64,000 bases of DNA. Origin: Flectobacillus roseus (GTDB lineage: Bacteria; Bacteroidota; Bacteroidia; Cytophagales; Spirosomataceae). The translations under genes were made by a program, and so were the position numbers. Each line of letters starts with the position of its first letter. Position 1 is the stretch's first letter. The DNA is taken from the NCBI RefSeq assembly GCF_030056665.1, contig NZ_JASHIG010000020.1; one strand, given 5' to 3'. Shown one piece after another: positions 35,415 through 44,164 of this stretch. The notes beneath the pieces were generated by a model. It saw nothing but the letters and a program-made list of their open reading frames with translations, was not told the origin of the DNA and did no database searches.

Positions 35415-36434
35415 ATGAAATTTGAAAGTCTAAGGGAACAAGTTTACAATAAAAGTCAGATACATTCTGTGCAAATGCTGAGAGGAATAGCGTGTTTAGC
35501 AGTGTACTTTGTTCATTTTTTTTCAGAACAAAAATTACTTCCAGCAAGCAAATTATTAGTAAAAGCATCAGAATATGGATACTTAGGCGTTCAAGTTTTT
35601 TTTGTGATTTCAGGGTTTATCATACCACTATCTATGTATAGAAATAAGTATGATATTCAAAACTTTGGTAATCTTTTCAAAAGACGACTCGTTCGAATTG
35701 AATTACCTTATGTGGCCTCTATTGCGTTATTAGTGCTTTTAAAGCTTATTGAGCATTTTGTTTATAGAAACAAACCTCTTGATCTTGATTGGACCACGGT
35801 GTTACTTAATATTGGTTACCTCAATGTTTTTTGGGGAAAAGAGTTCATTAACCATGCATATTGGACACTGTTTGTAGAATTACAATTTTACTTATACATA
35901 GGGTTGTTTTTCGGATTAATAACGAACAAAAACTTTTGGATTAGGCACGTTGCATATTTGCTACTATTTGGACTTAATTATTGGTGGGTTGGGAGCTTAT
36001 TTTTTCACTCTCATATCCTCATATTTATGGTTGGCATTTTTGCTTTTCAATATGTAATCAAGGTTATAGAATTGCCCGAATTGTTAATTAGTAGTGCTTT
36101 TGTATTAATCCTAAATTATTACTGGCTCAGCCAAATCTTACATTTAGATACGGCTATTCCAATTACATTAGCAACAATCTTTGCCATCGGTTTTATTTTT
36201 TTTATAAAAAAGCAAATAAGTGTCTTAGACTTTTTAGGAAAAATCTCTTTCTCTTTATATCTAATACATGTACCAGTTACAGTTGCATTATTGCCGATTT
36301 TAGAGCCATATATCCATAGACCAAGTTTAATCCTAGTATACAGAATAGGCGTTTTAATTAGTACAATAGGTATAGCTTATATCTACTATCGAATTATAGA
36401 AAAGCCAGCTATGAGTCTTTCTCGTAAAGTTTAA
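35415..36434 (+). CDS. Acyltransferase family 3 membrane protein (OafA-like)
   Basis: 339 residues. Begins the family-3 domain with SVQMLRGIACLAVYFVHFF (conserved Arg and His) and continues with GVQVFFVISGFIIPLSM, a basic FKRRLVRIELPYV segment and about ten transmembrane helices. Such proteins move acyl groups across the inner membrane onto O-antigen, exopolysaccharide or peptidoglycan. It separates ilvB from ilvN; the 41-base gap to ilvN suggests that those two are cotranscribed. It appears richer in A+T than its ilv neighbours (by eye), consistent with a later insertion. Confidence 0.9.
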   Translation: MKFESLREQVYNKSQIHSVQMLRGIACLAVYFVHFFSEQKLLPASKLLVKASEYGYLGVQVFFVISGFIIPLSMYRNKYDIQNFGNLFKRRLVRIELPYVASIALLVLLKLIEHFVYRNKPLDLDWTTVLLNIGYLNVFWGKEFINHAYWTLFVELQFYLYIGLFFGLITNKNFWIRHVAYLLLFGLNYWWVGSLFFHSHILIFMVGIFAFQYVIKVIELPELLISSAFVLILNYYWLSQILHLDTAIPITLATIFAIGFIFFIKKQISVLDFLGKISFSLYLIHVPVTVALLPILEPYIHRPSLILVYRIGVLISTIGIAYIYYRIIEKPAMSLSRKV

Positions 36435-36475
36435 AATAGACTTACTTAGCTAAAACATTTGACTAGCAATAACTC

Positions 36476-37009
36476 ATGAAAACAACATACACGTTATCCA
36501 TATTTACTTCCAATACCATCGGTTTGCTCAACCGTATTACGATTATCTTTACTCGTAGACGCTTGAACATCGAATCGTTGACCGTATGTGAAACCGAGCG
36601 CGTAGGTGTATCTCGTTTTACTATCGTTATCCGTCACGATTCGCGCGAGGCTGTTGAAAAACTCGTTCGCCAAATCCGTAAGGTAGTCGATGTATTAGCG
36701 GTATTTGGATACCTTGATCACGAAATCGTTTTCAACGAAATCGCCCTTTTCAAAATCGCAACACCACTTGGGGGGACTCCTTTGAACATCAAAGAAATCA
36801 ACCTTGACTGGAATGCAAAAGTTGTACACTGGGGTCTTGATTATGTAGTAATCGAGAAAAACGGTACAGAACAAGAAATCTCAGAATTTTATGAATATAT
36901 CAAAAACTGGGAAATTCTTGAATACTTAAAATCAGGTCGTGTGGCTGTTGGTAAAACAGAAAAAGGCTTGGTAGAATACCTTCCAGAAGGCAACTGGGAA
37001 GTGGTGTAA
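36476..37009 (+). CDS. ilvN: Acetolactate synthase, small (regulatory) subunit
   Basis: 177 residues. Binds valine through an N-terminal ACT domain and controls IlvB: TLSIFTSNTIGLLNRITIIF and RRRLNIESLTVCETE are the ACT strands, followed by a second ACT-like domain from about residue 80. Some gene sets call it ilvH. It is split from ilvB by the acyltransferase gene. Confidence 0.95.
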   Translation: MKTTYTLSIFTSNTIGLLNRITIIFTRRRLNIESLTVCETERVGVSRFTIVIRHDSREAVEKLVRQIRKVVDVLAVFGYLDHEIVFNEIALFKIATPLGGTPLNIKEINLDWNAKVVHWGLDYVVIEKNGTEQEISEFYEYIKNWEILEYLKSGRVAVGKTEKGLVEYLPEGNWEVV

Positions 37010-37371
37010 GTTAGGAGTGTTGAGTTGTGAGTGTTGGATTGTGAATACTTTCACCTTCCAAGATTCAAATGAGAATATGTTTGAAAATTTTAATTGGCAT
37101 TTGTAGAAGAAACAAAATTTCCATTTGACACTCCTTACTTTTCTTGTCTTGACACAAGAAAAGTAACCGCGCGGCGGCCGCAAAAGAAAGTCAAGAAATC
37201 CTAAACTCGCCTACGGCTCAAACAATAGGATTTCAGAAAAAGGAAATACAAAATTTTCATGGCTTACAAAATTTAAACATACTCTTAAATATGCTCAATT
37301 ATCCAATGCTTAAAGTTTATCATTTGTAAATAATTTTCAGTAAAACATAATTCCAAAAAACAAATCAAATC
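37010..37371. other. Intergenic region upstream of ilvC (362 bp)
   Basis: Contains the GC-rich interspersed element R5 (37120-37240) and an AT-rich 130-base stretch before ilvC that must hold its promoter; no consensus match is clear. I saw no leader peptide rich in Ile/Leu/Val here. Confidence 0.5.
37120..37240. repeat. R5 element: two hairpins around a GC-rich island
   Basis: First hairpin: TTACTTTTCTTGT (37135-37147) with ACAAGAAAAGTAA (37154-37166). Then a GC-only core with the NotI-type octamer GCGGCCGC (37174-37181). Second hairpin: GAAATCCTA (37195-37203) with TAGGATTTC (37226-37234), enclosing ACTCGCCTACGGCTCAAAC. It looks like an element I associate with other Bacteroidota genomes; only one copy in this window. 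Confidence 0.6.
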
Positions 37372-38415
37372 ATGGCACAAATTAATTTTGGCGGAGTGGT
37401 AGAGGATATCGTGACTCGTGAGGAGTTCCCATTAGAAAAAGCAAGAGAAGTATTGGCTAATGAAACTATCGCTGTAATTGGATACGGTGTACAAGGTCCT
37501 GGTCAAGCTTTGAACATGAAAGATAACGGCTTGAACGTAATCGTTGGTCAACGTAAAGGTAAAACTTATGACAAAGCTGTAGCTGACGGTTGGGTTCCAG
37601 GTGAAACTTTGTTCGAAATCGAAGAAGCTTTAGAAAAAGGTACTATCATTTGCTACTTGCTTTCAGATGCTGCTCAAATCGAATTGTGGCCAACTGTTAA
37701 GAAATATTTGACTGCTGGAAAATCATTGTATTTCTCTCACGGATTCGGTATCACTTACAAAGAGAAAACTGGTATCGTTCCTCCTGCAGATGTTGACGTA
37801 TTCTTGGCAGCTCCTAAAGGTTCAGGTACTTCTCTTCGTCGTTTGTTCGTAGAAGGTAAAGGTTTGAACTCTTCTTTCGCTGTTTACCAAGATGCTACTG
37901 GTAAAGCTCGTGAGAAATGTATTGCTATGGCTATCGGTGTAGGTTCTGGTTATTTGTTCGAAACTGACTTCTACAAAGAAGTAACTTCTGACTTAACTGG
38001 TGAGCGTGGTACTTTGATGGGCGCTATCCAAGGTATCTTTGCTGCTCAATACGAAGTATTGCGCGAAAACGGTCACTCTCCATCTGAAGCATTCAACGAA
38101 ACAGTTGAAGAGTTGACTCAATCTTTGATGCCATTAGTAGCTGAAAACGGTATGGACTGGATGTACGCTAACTGCTCTACAACAGCTCAACGTGGTGCTT
38201 TGGACTGGTGGAGACCTTTCAAAGAAGCTACTAAGCCTGTATTCGCTCAATTGTACAACTCTGTAAAAACTCAAGCTGAAGCTGAGCGTTCTATCACTTT
38301 GAACTCTCAACCTGACTACCGCGTGAAGTTGGAAGCTGAATTAGAAGAGCTTCGTGAGTCTGAAATGTGGAGAGCTGGTGCAGCTGTACGTAGCCTTCGT
38401 CCAGAAAGAAACTAG
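37372..38415 (+). CDS. ilvC: Ketol-acid reductoisomerase (NADP+), class I
   Basis: 347 residues. It isomerises and reduces acetolactate to dihydroxy-isovalerate. NADPH site GYGVQGPGQALNMKDNG with VIVGQRKG (Arg/Lys for the phosphate); C-terminal knotted domain with metal ligands in TSDLTGERGTLMG and Glu in FNETVEELTQ; MYANCSTTAQRGALDW. Codons look strongly biased (GGT, GCT, AAC), as in highly expressed genes, more so than in ilvA or ilvN. Confidence 0.97.
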   Translation: MAQINFGGVVEDIVTREEFPLEKAREVLANETIAVIGYGVQGPGQALNMKDNGLNVIVGQRKGKTYDKAVADGWVPGETLFEIEEALEKGTIICYLLSDAAQIELWPTVKKYLTAGKSLYFSHGFGITYKEKTGIVPPADVDVFLAAPKGSGTSLRRLFVEGKGLNSSFAVYQDATGKAREKCIAMAIGVGSGYLFETDFYKEVTSDLTGERGTLMGAIQGIFAAQYEVLRENGHSPSEAFNETVEELTQSLMPLVAENGMDWMYANCSTTAQRGALDWWRPFKEATKPVFAQLYNSVKTQAEAERSITLNSQPDYRVKLEAELEELRESEMWRAGAAVRSLRPERN

Positions 38416-38476
38416 TTCTTTAATTTGAGGAATTTGAAGGCTTAAAATCTTCATTATTGTTCAAACTGGCTATAAC

Positions 38477-38516
38477 AATGAGTGAGTAATGGATTACTAT
38501 CTATTATTCACTCATT
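38477..38516 (+). terminator. Weak hairpin after ilvC
   Basis: Stem AATGAGTGA (38477-38485) with TCACTCATT (38508-38516), 22-base loop, followed by TGTGTTTTAG. Low GC in the stem, so only a possible terminator. Confidence 0.4.
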
Positions 38517-38547
38517 TGTGTTTTAGAAAAGCACGAAAGTTATTGCT

Positions 38548-38702
38548 AGTTGTAAGAATACAATCAGAAGGAATTCTAACTATTGCGGATTTGGGATTTC
38601 TGATTTCGGAAATAAAGAAAAATATAGAAACTTACACTTCCGAAATCCGATATCCGAAATAGACAGTTTTAGAATCCTTCGTACACTAGTAACTCAGAAT
38701 TG
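38548..38702 (-). repeat. R2 repeat, copy a
   Basis: Reverse-oriented copy. Diagnostic: CCGAAATCCGATATCCGAAAT, ATTGCGGATTTGGGATTTCTG, and the terminal motif AGAATCCTTCGTACACTAGTAA. The two halves are imperfectly complementary. Confidence 0.75.
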
Positions 38703-38825
38703 TTTTCTCATTTTCCCCAACATTTAATCTATCGAGTAAAAGAATTTATTAAATTGATTCTATTGACCAATACTAATTACTGATATACTGTTAACCTATA
38801 ACATCTTTTACCATCAACAATTTTT

Positions 38826-40088
38826 ATGAATACACAAACAGCACAATTTCCTTCGCTCGAGAGCATCTATGATGCGGCAGAATGCCTCCGCGGCGTGGCA
38901 TCGCACACGCCTTTGATGGAAAACCTTATTTTGTCAGAACGTTATCAGGCTAATATTTTCTTGAAACGCGAAGACCTCCAAATTGTGCGTTCTTACAAAA
39001 TTCGTGGAGCCTACAACAAAATGGTAAAGTTGTCGAAAGAGGCTCTCAATAAAGGTGTTGTATGTGCCAGTGCAGGTAATCATGCTCAAGGTATGGCCTA
39101 TGCTTGCCATAAAATGAAAGTGAAAGGCACCGTATTTATGCCAACCACAACACCAAACCAAAAGATTAAATCTGTAAAAATGTTTGGTCGTGAACATATC
39201 GATATCCAGTTGGTTGGCGATACCTATGACGATGCTTCCAATGCGGCCAAAATCTACTGTGAGCAACAAAATGCTACTTACGTGCATCCATTCGATGATA
39301 TGGACGTTATTGCAGGACAAGGCACGGTTGGTTTAGAGATTTTTAAGGATGCAGATGTCAAAATAGATTATATTCTTTTGGCTATCGGTGGCGGTGGTGT
39401 TGCTGCAGGTACCTCCACGGTATTTAAACAACTTTCGCCACATACCAAAATCATTGGAATTGAGCCAGAAGGAGCTCCCTCCATGAAAGAAAGTATCAAA
39501 GCTGGTCATGTGGTCGAACTAGAAACGATCGACAAGTTTGTGGACGGAGCAGCTGTAAAGCGTGTAGGTGACAAAACCTTCGAAATCTGTAAGCAAACCC
39601 TCGATGATATCATTGTGGTACCTGAAGGAAAGGTATGCACCACTATTTTAGAATTATATAACGAATCGGCGATTGTAGCAGAGCCAGCGGGTGCTTTGAC
39701 AATTGCTGCTTTGGATTTTTTACAAGAAGAAATAAAAGGTAAAAATGTAGTATGCTTGGTGTCGGGAGGCAACAATGATATTACTCGTACCGAAGAAATA
39801 AAAGAGCGTTCTTTACTTTACGAAGGATTGAAACATTACTTTATTATTCGTTTTCCGCAACGTGCTGGAGCATTGAGAAATTTCCTTAATAATGTTTTAG
39901 GTGAAAACGATGATATTACCCATTTTGAATACCAAAAGAAAACCAACCGTGAGTCTGGACCTGTTTTGCTTGGAATTGAGTTAAAATACAAAGAAGATTT
40001 TGACCCTCTTCTTATGCGTATGGAGGAAAATAAAATCCAATACCAATTACTCAACGAAAAACCAGATTTATTTACATTTTTGGTCTAA
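38826..40088 (+). CDS. ilvA: Threonine ammonia-lyase (threonine dehydratase)
   Basis: 420 residues. A PLP enzyme making 2-ketobutyrate, the first step to isoleucine. PLP Lys58 in VRSYKIRGAYN; substrate and cofactor loops SAGNHAQGMAYA and GGGGVAAGTS; SGGNND. The last 85 residues (YFIIRFPQRAGALRNFLNNV...) are an ACT-like regulatory domain, one copy as in the short biosynthetic form, so it may be feedback-regulated by isoleucine. It closes the ilv region. Confidence 0.95.
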   Translation: MNTQTAQFPSLESIYDAAECLRGVASHTPLMENLILSERYQANIFLKREDLQIVRSYKIRGAYNKMVKLSKEALNKGVVCASAGNHAQGMAYACHKMKVKGTVFMPTTTPNQKIKSVKMFGREHIDIQLVGDTYDDASNAAKIYCEQQNATYVHPFDDMDVIAGQGTVGLEIFKDADVKIDYILLAIGGGGVAAGTSTVFKQLSPHTKIIGIEPEGAPSMKESIKAGHVVELETIDKFVDGAAVKRVGDKTFEICKQTLDDIIVVPEGKVCTTILELYNESAIVAEPAGALTIAALDFLQEEIKGKNVVCLVSGGNNDITRTEEIKERSLLYEGLKHYFIIRFPQRAGALRNFLNNVLGENDDITHFEYQKKTNRESGPVLLGIELKYKEDFDPLLMRMEENKIQYQLLNEKPDLFTFLV

Positions 40089-40138
40089 TCGTACTTATTA
40101 TCTTGTCCAATTATAAACTCATAACTTGTATAATCCTT

Positions 40139-40810
40139 ATGGCTCAACGTCCAACACCCGAAGAATTACAAAACAACAAGGAGTTTGAATTGATAGATGC
40201 TTTTCATATTGATGAAATGGGTACATTCTTGGCAAGAGAGATGAGTGCAGGAACAGATACCTGCACCGATAGACCTCTTTCAAGATATCTTCCTTTGGTG
40301 TTATTGATGCTTTTAGGAGCTTTGGTAGGATACGGCTTAGTGAGCATCATTCCAGCAGCATTTAGAGGTGATTTACACGGTTTGAGCTCATTGTTTGGTG
40401 GAGTTCTATTATTCTTTGTATTACTATTACCTGTACACGAGCTTATTCATGGAGCTGTATTTAAAATATTAGGCGCACCAAAGATAGGTTTTGGTTGGAG
40501 TTGGAAAGGCATGATGGCGTATGCGTATGCTCAGAAATTTGCGATAAATCTCAGAGAGCTCATCTGGTTAGCCATTATGCCTTTTGCCATTATTACTCCT
40601 TTATTGATAGCTTCTATTTTTCTTTTTCCCGCTTGGCAATTTACGACTATCCTCTTATTGGCGCTTCACACCATGGGCTGCATAGGCGATTTTATGTTGG
40701 TAAAATATGCCCTTCGCAATAAACATCGTGAAATATATACCTACGATGATATTGAGGAAAAAGGCGAGTCGTATTTTTATGAAAAAGTAGCGGAAAAATA
40801 CAAATATTAG
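40139..40810 (+). CDS. DUF3267 putative zincin membrane protein
   Basis: 223 residues from the ATG at 40139; the longer ORF starts with TTG at 40103 and its extra 12 residues show no feature. Two transmembrane helices (about residues 45-70 and 80-105) are followed by LLPVHELIHGAVFK with a HExxH metal site at the membrane face, then GMMAYAYAQKFAINLRELIW and two more helices. DUF3267 proteins resemble site-2 protease-like metallopeptidases; substrates unknown. It starts 51 bases after ilvA. Confidence 0.85.
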   Translation: MAQRPTPEELQNNKEFELIDAFHIDEMGTFLAREMSAGTDTCTDRPLSRYLPLVLLMLLGALVGYGLVSIIPAAFRGDLHGLSSLFGGVLLFFVLLLPVHELIHGAVFKILGAPKIGFGWSWKGMMAYAYAQKFAINLRELIWLAIMPFAIITPLLIASIFLFPAWQFTTILLLALHTMGCIGDFMLVKYALRNKHREIYTYDDIEEKGESYFYEKVAEKYKY

Positions 40811-40998
40811 CATTGGGCTATCGGCTTTCAGCATGGGGCTTCCGGCTATAATCCGTAGGCTTAAAGTAAAAAAGCTTCTTTGAATTCATGGGGAATATTT
40901 TTGCCGAAATCCCATTGCTAAAGACCGAAAGCCCATTGCTGAAAGTCGAAAGCCAAATTGTGCTTGCCTAATGCCTACAGCTTATAGCCTAGCGCATA
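40811..40998. repeat. R1 repeat, locus D (long/compound)
   Basis: 188 bp. Several R1 motifs in both orientations: GGGCTATCGGCTTTCAGCAT, GACCGAAAGCCC, GCTGAAAGTCGAAAGCC and TGCCTAATGCCTACAGC. Probably two elements joined. It fills the gap between convergent genes. Confidence 0.7.
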
Positions 40999-41934
40999 TT
41001 AATAATTACTCAAAAACTGCACGACATATTCCCTTGATTTGAGCACTTGCTTATGAAACTCTAATTGTTTGGTTGCTTTTTTAATGGAATTCATTTCAGT
41101 AATAATACTAATATCCATCGTTTTGTAATTGCCTTTTCCAAACTGCCAATACGCCCCTGTTTGAATATCTTTTAATTCTTTTTCCAAAAACAAAATCTGC
41201 TTAATCAAAATCTTGTTATAACGCTTGAGTTGTGGTTCGACAAAAGTCTGAGGCTTTTCTTGTTCTGTAATCAGCGTCATTCGAAGCTTCAATAATTCAT
41301 AAAGGTCGTTTTTGGAATAAGCCTCTGTAATTAAGTGCATCAATTTAGTTTTACGAAGCTTTTCCTCCTCGTCAGATTCCAAATCTGGGTGAAATTCCTT
41401 TACCAATTCCATATAAATCGAACGAGCGGTTTTGTTAGTAATGGGTGGTAAGGTTTCTTCAACTTGCTCAAAAATACGGTTATCTTGTTCGTTCCATTCT
41501 TCAGGAATATCCTCACCGTCTTCTTCTTCCTCAACAGGCATATCTATTTCCTGAGAGTCTGATACCAGATATTCTTGGTATTTCTCGTACAAAGGTTGTA
41601 AATGTTGTAATCCCGAAGCCAATAGCTGACTGACCATGGTGGCAATATAAAAGCCTAATTTGTAGTTTTCTTCTTCCGATAATTGTCCATAATGGGCATC
41701 CAAAATCAGGAGCATATCTCCCAATCGTTGGTTATATTTTCGGTGCAGAGGAGCAATATCTTTGGCAACTTGAACTTCTACAGCACGATCAAATGCTTTG
41801 GCTTCGGCAACTTCTACTTTGAGTGCTTCCAGCCGTTTGAGGTTTTGTATAAATTGCTTTTGTAGCTTGCTAGTAACTTTATCAAAGGTTTGAGAAGCAA
41901 TCAAACCTTCATAACGGGTAATGTGATTGGACAT
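40999..41934 (-). CDS. HPD-containing (J-like) cytoplasmic protein
   Basis: 311 residues, no signal peptide or membrane segment, rich in helices. Residues 165-220 look like a degenerate J domain: an amphipathic helix RSIYMELVKEF, then the HPD tripeptide (182-184), then EKLRKTKLMHLITEAYSKND, with an acidic linker (131-150) before it. J domains stimulate Hsp70 (DnaK) ATPase through HPD. No zinc finger or DnaJ substrate domain is present, so any client is unknown. Lies 49 bases downstream of the ABC exporter and is probably cotranscribed. Confidence 0.72.
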   Translation of the reverse strand: MSNHITRYEGLIASQTFDKVTSKLQKQFIQNLKRLEALKVEVAEAKAFDRAVEVQVAKDIAPLHRKYNQRLGDMLLILDAHYGQLSEEENYKLGFYIATMVSQLLASGLQHLQPLYEKYQEYLVSDSQEIDMPVEEEEDGEDIPEEWNEQDNRIFEQVEETLPPITNKTARSIYMELVKEFHPDLESDEEEKLRKTKLMHLITEAYSKNDLYELLKLRMTLITEQEKPQTFVEPQLKRYNKILIKQILFLEKELKDIQTGAYWQFGKGNYKTMDISIITEMNSIKKATKQLEFHKQVLKSREYVVQFLSNY

Positions 41935-41955
41935 GTATTTGGGTACAATAAATTA

Positions 41956-41975
41956 GGGTGCCGATTTCGACACCC
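41956..41975 (-). terminator. Possible terminator between ABC exporter and J-like gene
   Basis: Stem GGGTGCCG (41956-41963), loop ATTT, CGACACCC (41968-41975), 8 pairs with one G-U on the minus strand, followed by TAATTTATTG. A U-run is poor, so termination would be weak. Confidence 0.35.
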
Positions 41976-41983
41976 CAATGGTT

Positions 41984-43747
41984 TTATTCAATTTCTATAC
42001 TTTCTTTTTCGCCTACTTGCTGACGCCACATCGCATAATAGAGTCCTTTTTTCTCTAATAGTGCTTGATGCGAGCCGTATTCAACAATTTTTCCTTTTTC
42101 GAGTACAAAGATATTATCTGCGTGCATAATAGTGCTCAATCGGTGCGCAATCAAAATAGTGAGATGCTCGCCGTGAACAGATACCTGACGAATCGTTTCT
42201 GAGATTTCTTCTTCTGTTAAAGAGTCAAGTGCAGAAGTAGCTTCGTCAAAAATCAATAAATGTGGATTACGTAATAAAGCTCTGGCAATACTTAAACGTT
42301 GTTTTTCACCACCCGATACTTTTACTCCTCCCTCTCCAATGACTGTGTCGAGACCTTTGTCGGCACGGGCTAAAAGTGGCTCGCAAGCTGCCTTTTTCAA
42401 TACTGCCAAACATTCTTCATCGGTGGCATTAGGATTTACAAAAAGTAAATTTTCACGAATTGTACCCGAAAATAATTGCGTATCCTGAGTCACAAAGCCT
42501 ATTTTTTCTCTTAATTGATCAAAATCTATCGTGCGCCCATCATGACCATTATACAATATTTGACCATTTTGAGGCTTATATAACCCTACCAATAGTTTTA
42601 CCAAAGTACTTTTTCCTGAACCCGACGGACCAACAAAAGCAATTGTTTGTCCTGCCACGGTTTCAAAGCTTACCTCACGAAGTGCATTCTTCGAAGCCGA
42701 CTGGTGTTTGAACGAAACGTTATCAAATGCCAATGACTTAATGCTTGGAATAGGCTGTGGAGATGCTGGTTTTACTTCAACAGGAATATCGAATAAAGAC
42801 TCATAATTTTGTAAAGAAACTTGTGCTTCGCGATAGGTATTAATCACATTACCCATTTCTTGTAATGGGCCAAAAATGAAGAATGAGTAAATATTTAAAG
42901 AGAAAAACTGACCAAGGGTGATATCTCCACGATATATCAAATACATCATGATAAAAGTCAAAATTACTCGAAGTAAATTAACACTTGTACCCTGAATAAA
43001 CATCATACTACGTACATAACGCACTTTTTTGAGTTCAAGTCCTAAAATCTTTTGCGTCGTACTATTGAGGTGATTGATTTCTTGTTGCGCCAAGCCCAAA
43101 GATTTTACTAGCTCGATATTGCGTAATGATTCGGTTGTAGAACCTGCCAAAGCGGTAGACTCTTGAACAATAGATTTTTGGATTACTTTTACCTTTTTAC
43201 TTAATAACGAACTAATCCAACCGATAAGAGGGCCAATTGTTAAGAACAATGGAACAATTGACCAGTGCACCGAAACGGCATAAATCGTTACAAATACCAA
43301 AGCAACTAAACTCTGGAAAAAGATATTAATACCTGACGAAATCAACTTTTCGACATCGACTCTTACTTTTTGAAGTTTGCCTAATGTTTCACCAGAACGT
43401 TGGTCTTCAAAGGTTTCATACGGCAATTCGAGTGAATGACGAATCCCATCGGCGTACATTTCGGCACCGATTTTTTGAGTAATCGTATTGATAAAATAAT
43501 CTTGGAAGTTTTTGGCTACTCTCGAGACAAAGGCTACCCCAACAGAGGCACCGAGCAATGGTAAAATAGCTCCTACAAAATCCTGAAAAGTACTGTTTTT
43601 GTCCGTAAACTTAGTAGCCACATTGTCGATAATATGTCTAAAAATCAGCGGGTCTAACAGTGAAAAAACTTGATTAATAATTGCCAGCAATAGCGCTAGC
43701 CACACCGTTGTTTGGTATCGTTTAAGATAGGGTAATAGTATTTTCAT
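41984..43747 (-). CDS. ABC exporter (ATP-binding/permease half-transporter)
   Basis: 587 residues. Six-helix type IV transmembrane domain (about 1-320) fused to a nucleotide-binding domain: Walker A GPSGSGKS (373-380), Q-loop VTQDTQLF, signature VSGGEKQRLSIARALL, Walker B LLIFDEATSALD and switch His in LIAHRLSTI. MsbA/LmrA/BmrA-like exporter working as a homo- or heterodimer; lipid or drug substrate unknown. Only one half-transporter here, so a homodimer is simplest. Confidence 0.94.
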   Translation of the reverse strand: MKILLPYLKRYQTTVWLALLLAIINQVFSLLDPLIFRHIIDNVATKFTDKNSTFQDFVGAILPLLGASVGVAFVSRVAKNFQDYFINTITQKIGAEMYADGIRHSLELPYETFEDQRSGETLGKLQKVRVDVEKLISSGINIFFQSLVALVFVTIYAVSVHWSIVPLFLTIGPLIGWISSLLSKKVKVIQKSIVQESTALAGSTTESLRNIELVKSLGLAQQEINHLNSTTQKILGLELKKVRYVRSMMFIQGTSVNLLRVILTFIMMYLIYRGDITLGQFFSLNIYSFFIFGPLQEMGNVINTYREAQVSLQNYESLFDIPVEVKPASPQPIPSIKSLAFDNVSFKHQSASKNALREVSFETVAGQTIAFVGPSGSGKSTLVKLLVGLYKPQNGQILYNGHDGRTIDFDQLREKIGFVTQDTQLFSGTIRENLLFVNPNATDEECLAVLKKAACEPLLARADKGLDTVIGEGGVKVSGGEKQRLSIARALLRNPHLLIFDEATSALDSLTEEEISETIRQVSVHGEHLTILIAHRLSTIMHADNIFVLEKGKIVEYGSHQALLEKKGLYYAMWRQQVGEKESIEIE

Positions 43748-44164
43748 GGTTTGATATGAGCGATTGTGAATTGGAGAATAATATAAAATTAAATTGAACT
43801 ATTGAGTTTCGGTTTTCAGGTATCGGCTTTCGGCGGTGAGTTTTGGACAAAAGTATGTCTATAGGCATTAAACTCTTTGCCTTGTGCCTATTGCCTAAAC
43901 ACATAACTAAGATGTACATTGGTCTAGGCCAATAGTAGACTTTGACTAAGAGTTAACCATAAGGTTTTTAAAATAGTTCTGTAAAAATATCTAGACTTAA
44001 AAAATGATAGCAATTAAGATATTGAAAGCTATTAAAATAAATTTTAGTAACATTGTAATTTAGTAAAGGCTTCTACAAAAGCCTTTATCAACCTTACTTT
44101 TGGTGAATCGGTGAAAGTAGTATGAACTCCCTCATCCGCTTTTACTCTTCCTTTTCAATTGATT
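43748..44164. other. Divergent intergenic region (417 bp)
   Basis: Carries R1 locus E (43804-43908) close to the ABC exporter and an AT-rich stretch toward the dipeptidase gene. TACTTTTG (43855-43848, minus) inside R1 could serve as -7 for the ABC gene but lacks a TTG partner. Confidence 0.5.
43804..43908 (-). repeat. R1 repeat, locus E
   Basis: Reverse orientation, very similar to locus C: GTGTTTAGGCAATAGGCAC, GGCAAAGAGTTTAATG and GCCGAAAGCCGATACCTG. It lies about 57 bases upstream of the ABC exporter start and contains a -7-like TACTTTTG. Confidence 0.75.

Larger units (their letters stand above)
38416..38825. other. Intergenic region between ilvC and ilvA (410 bp)
   Basis: Contains a terminator-like hairpin (38477-38516) and R2 copy a (38548-38702), then an AT-rich 120-base ilvA upstream region without a clear promoter match. 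leu genes, often found here in other Bacteroidota, are absent. Confidence 0.5.

Noticed and set aside
37010..37371. Searched for a second branched-chain leader peptide before ilvC
   Set aside because: No short ORF enriched in Ile/Leu/Val with a following terminator was found; only the R5 element is present.
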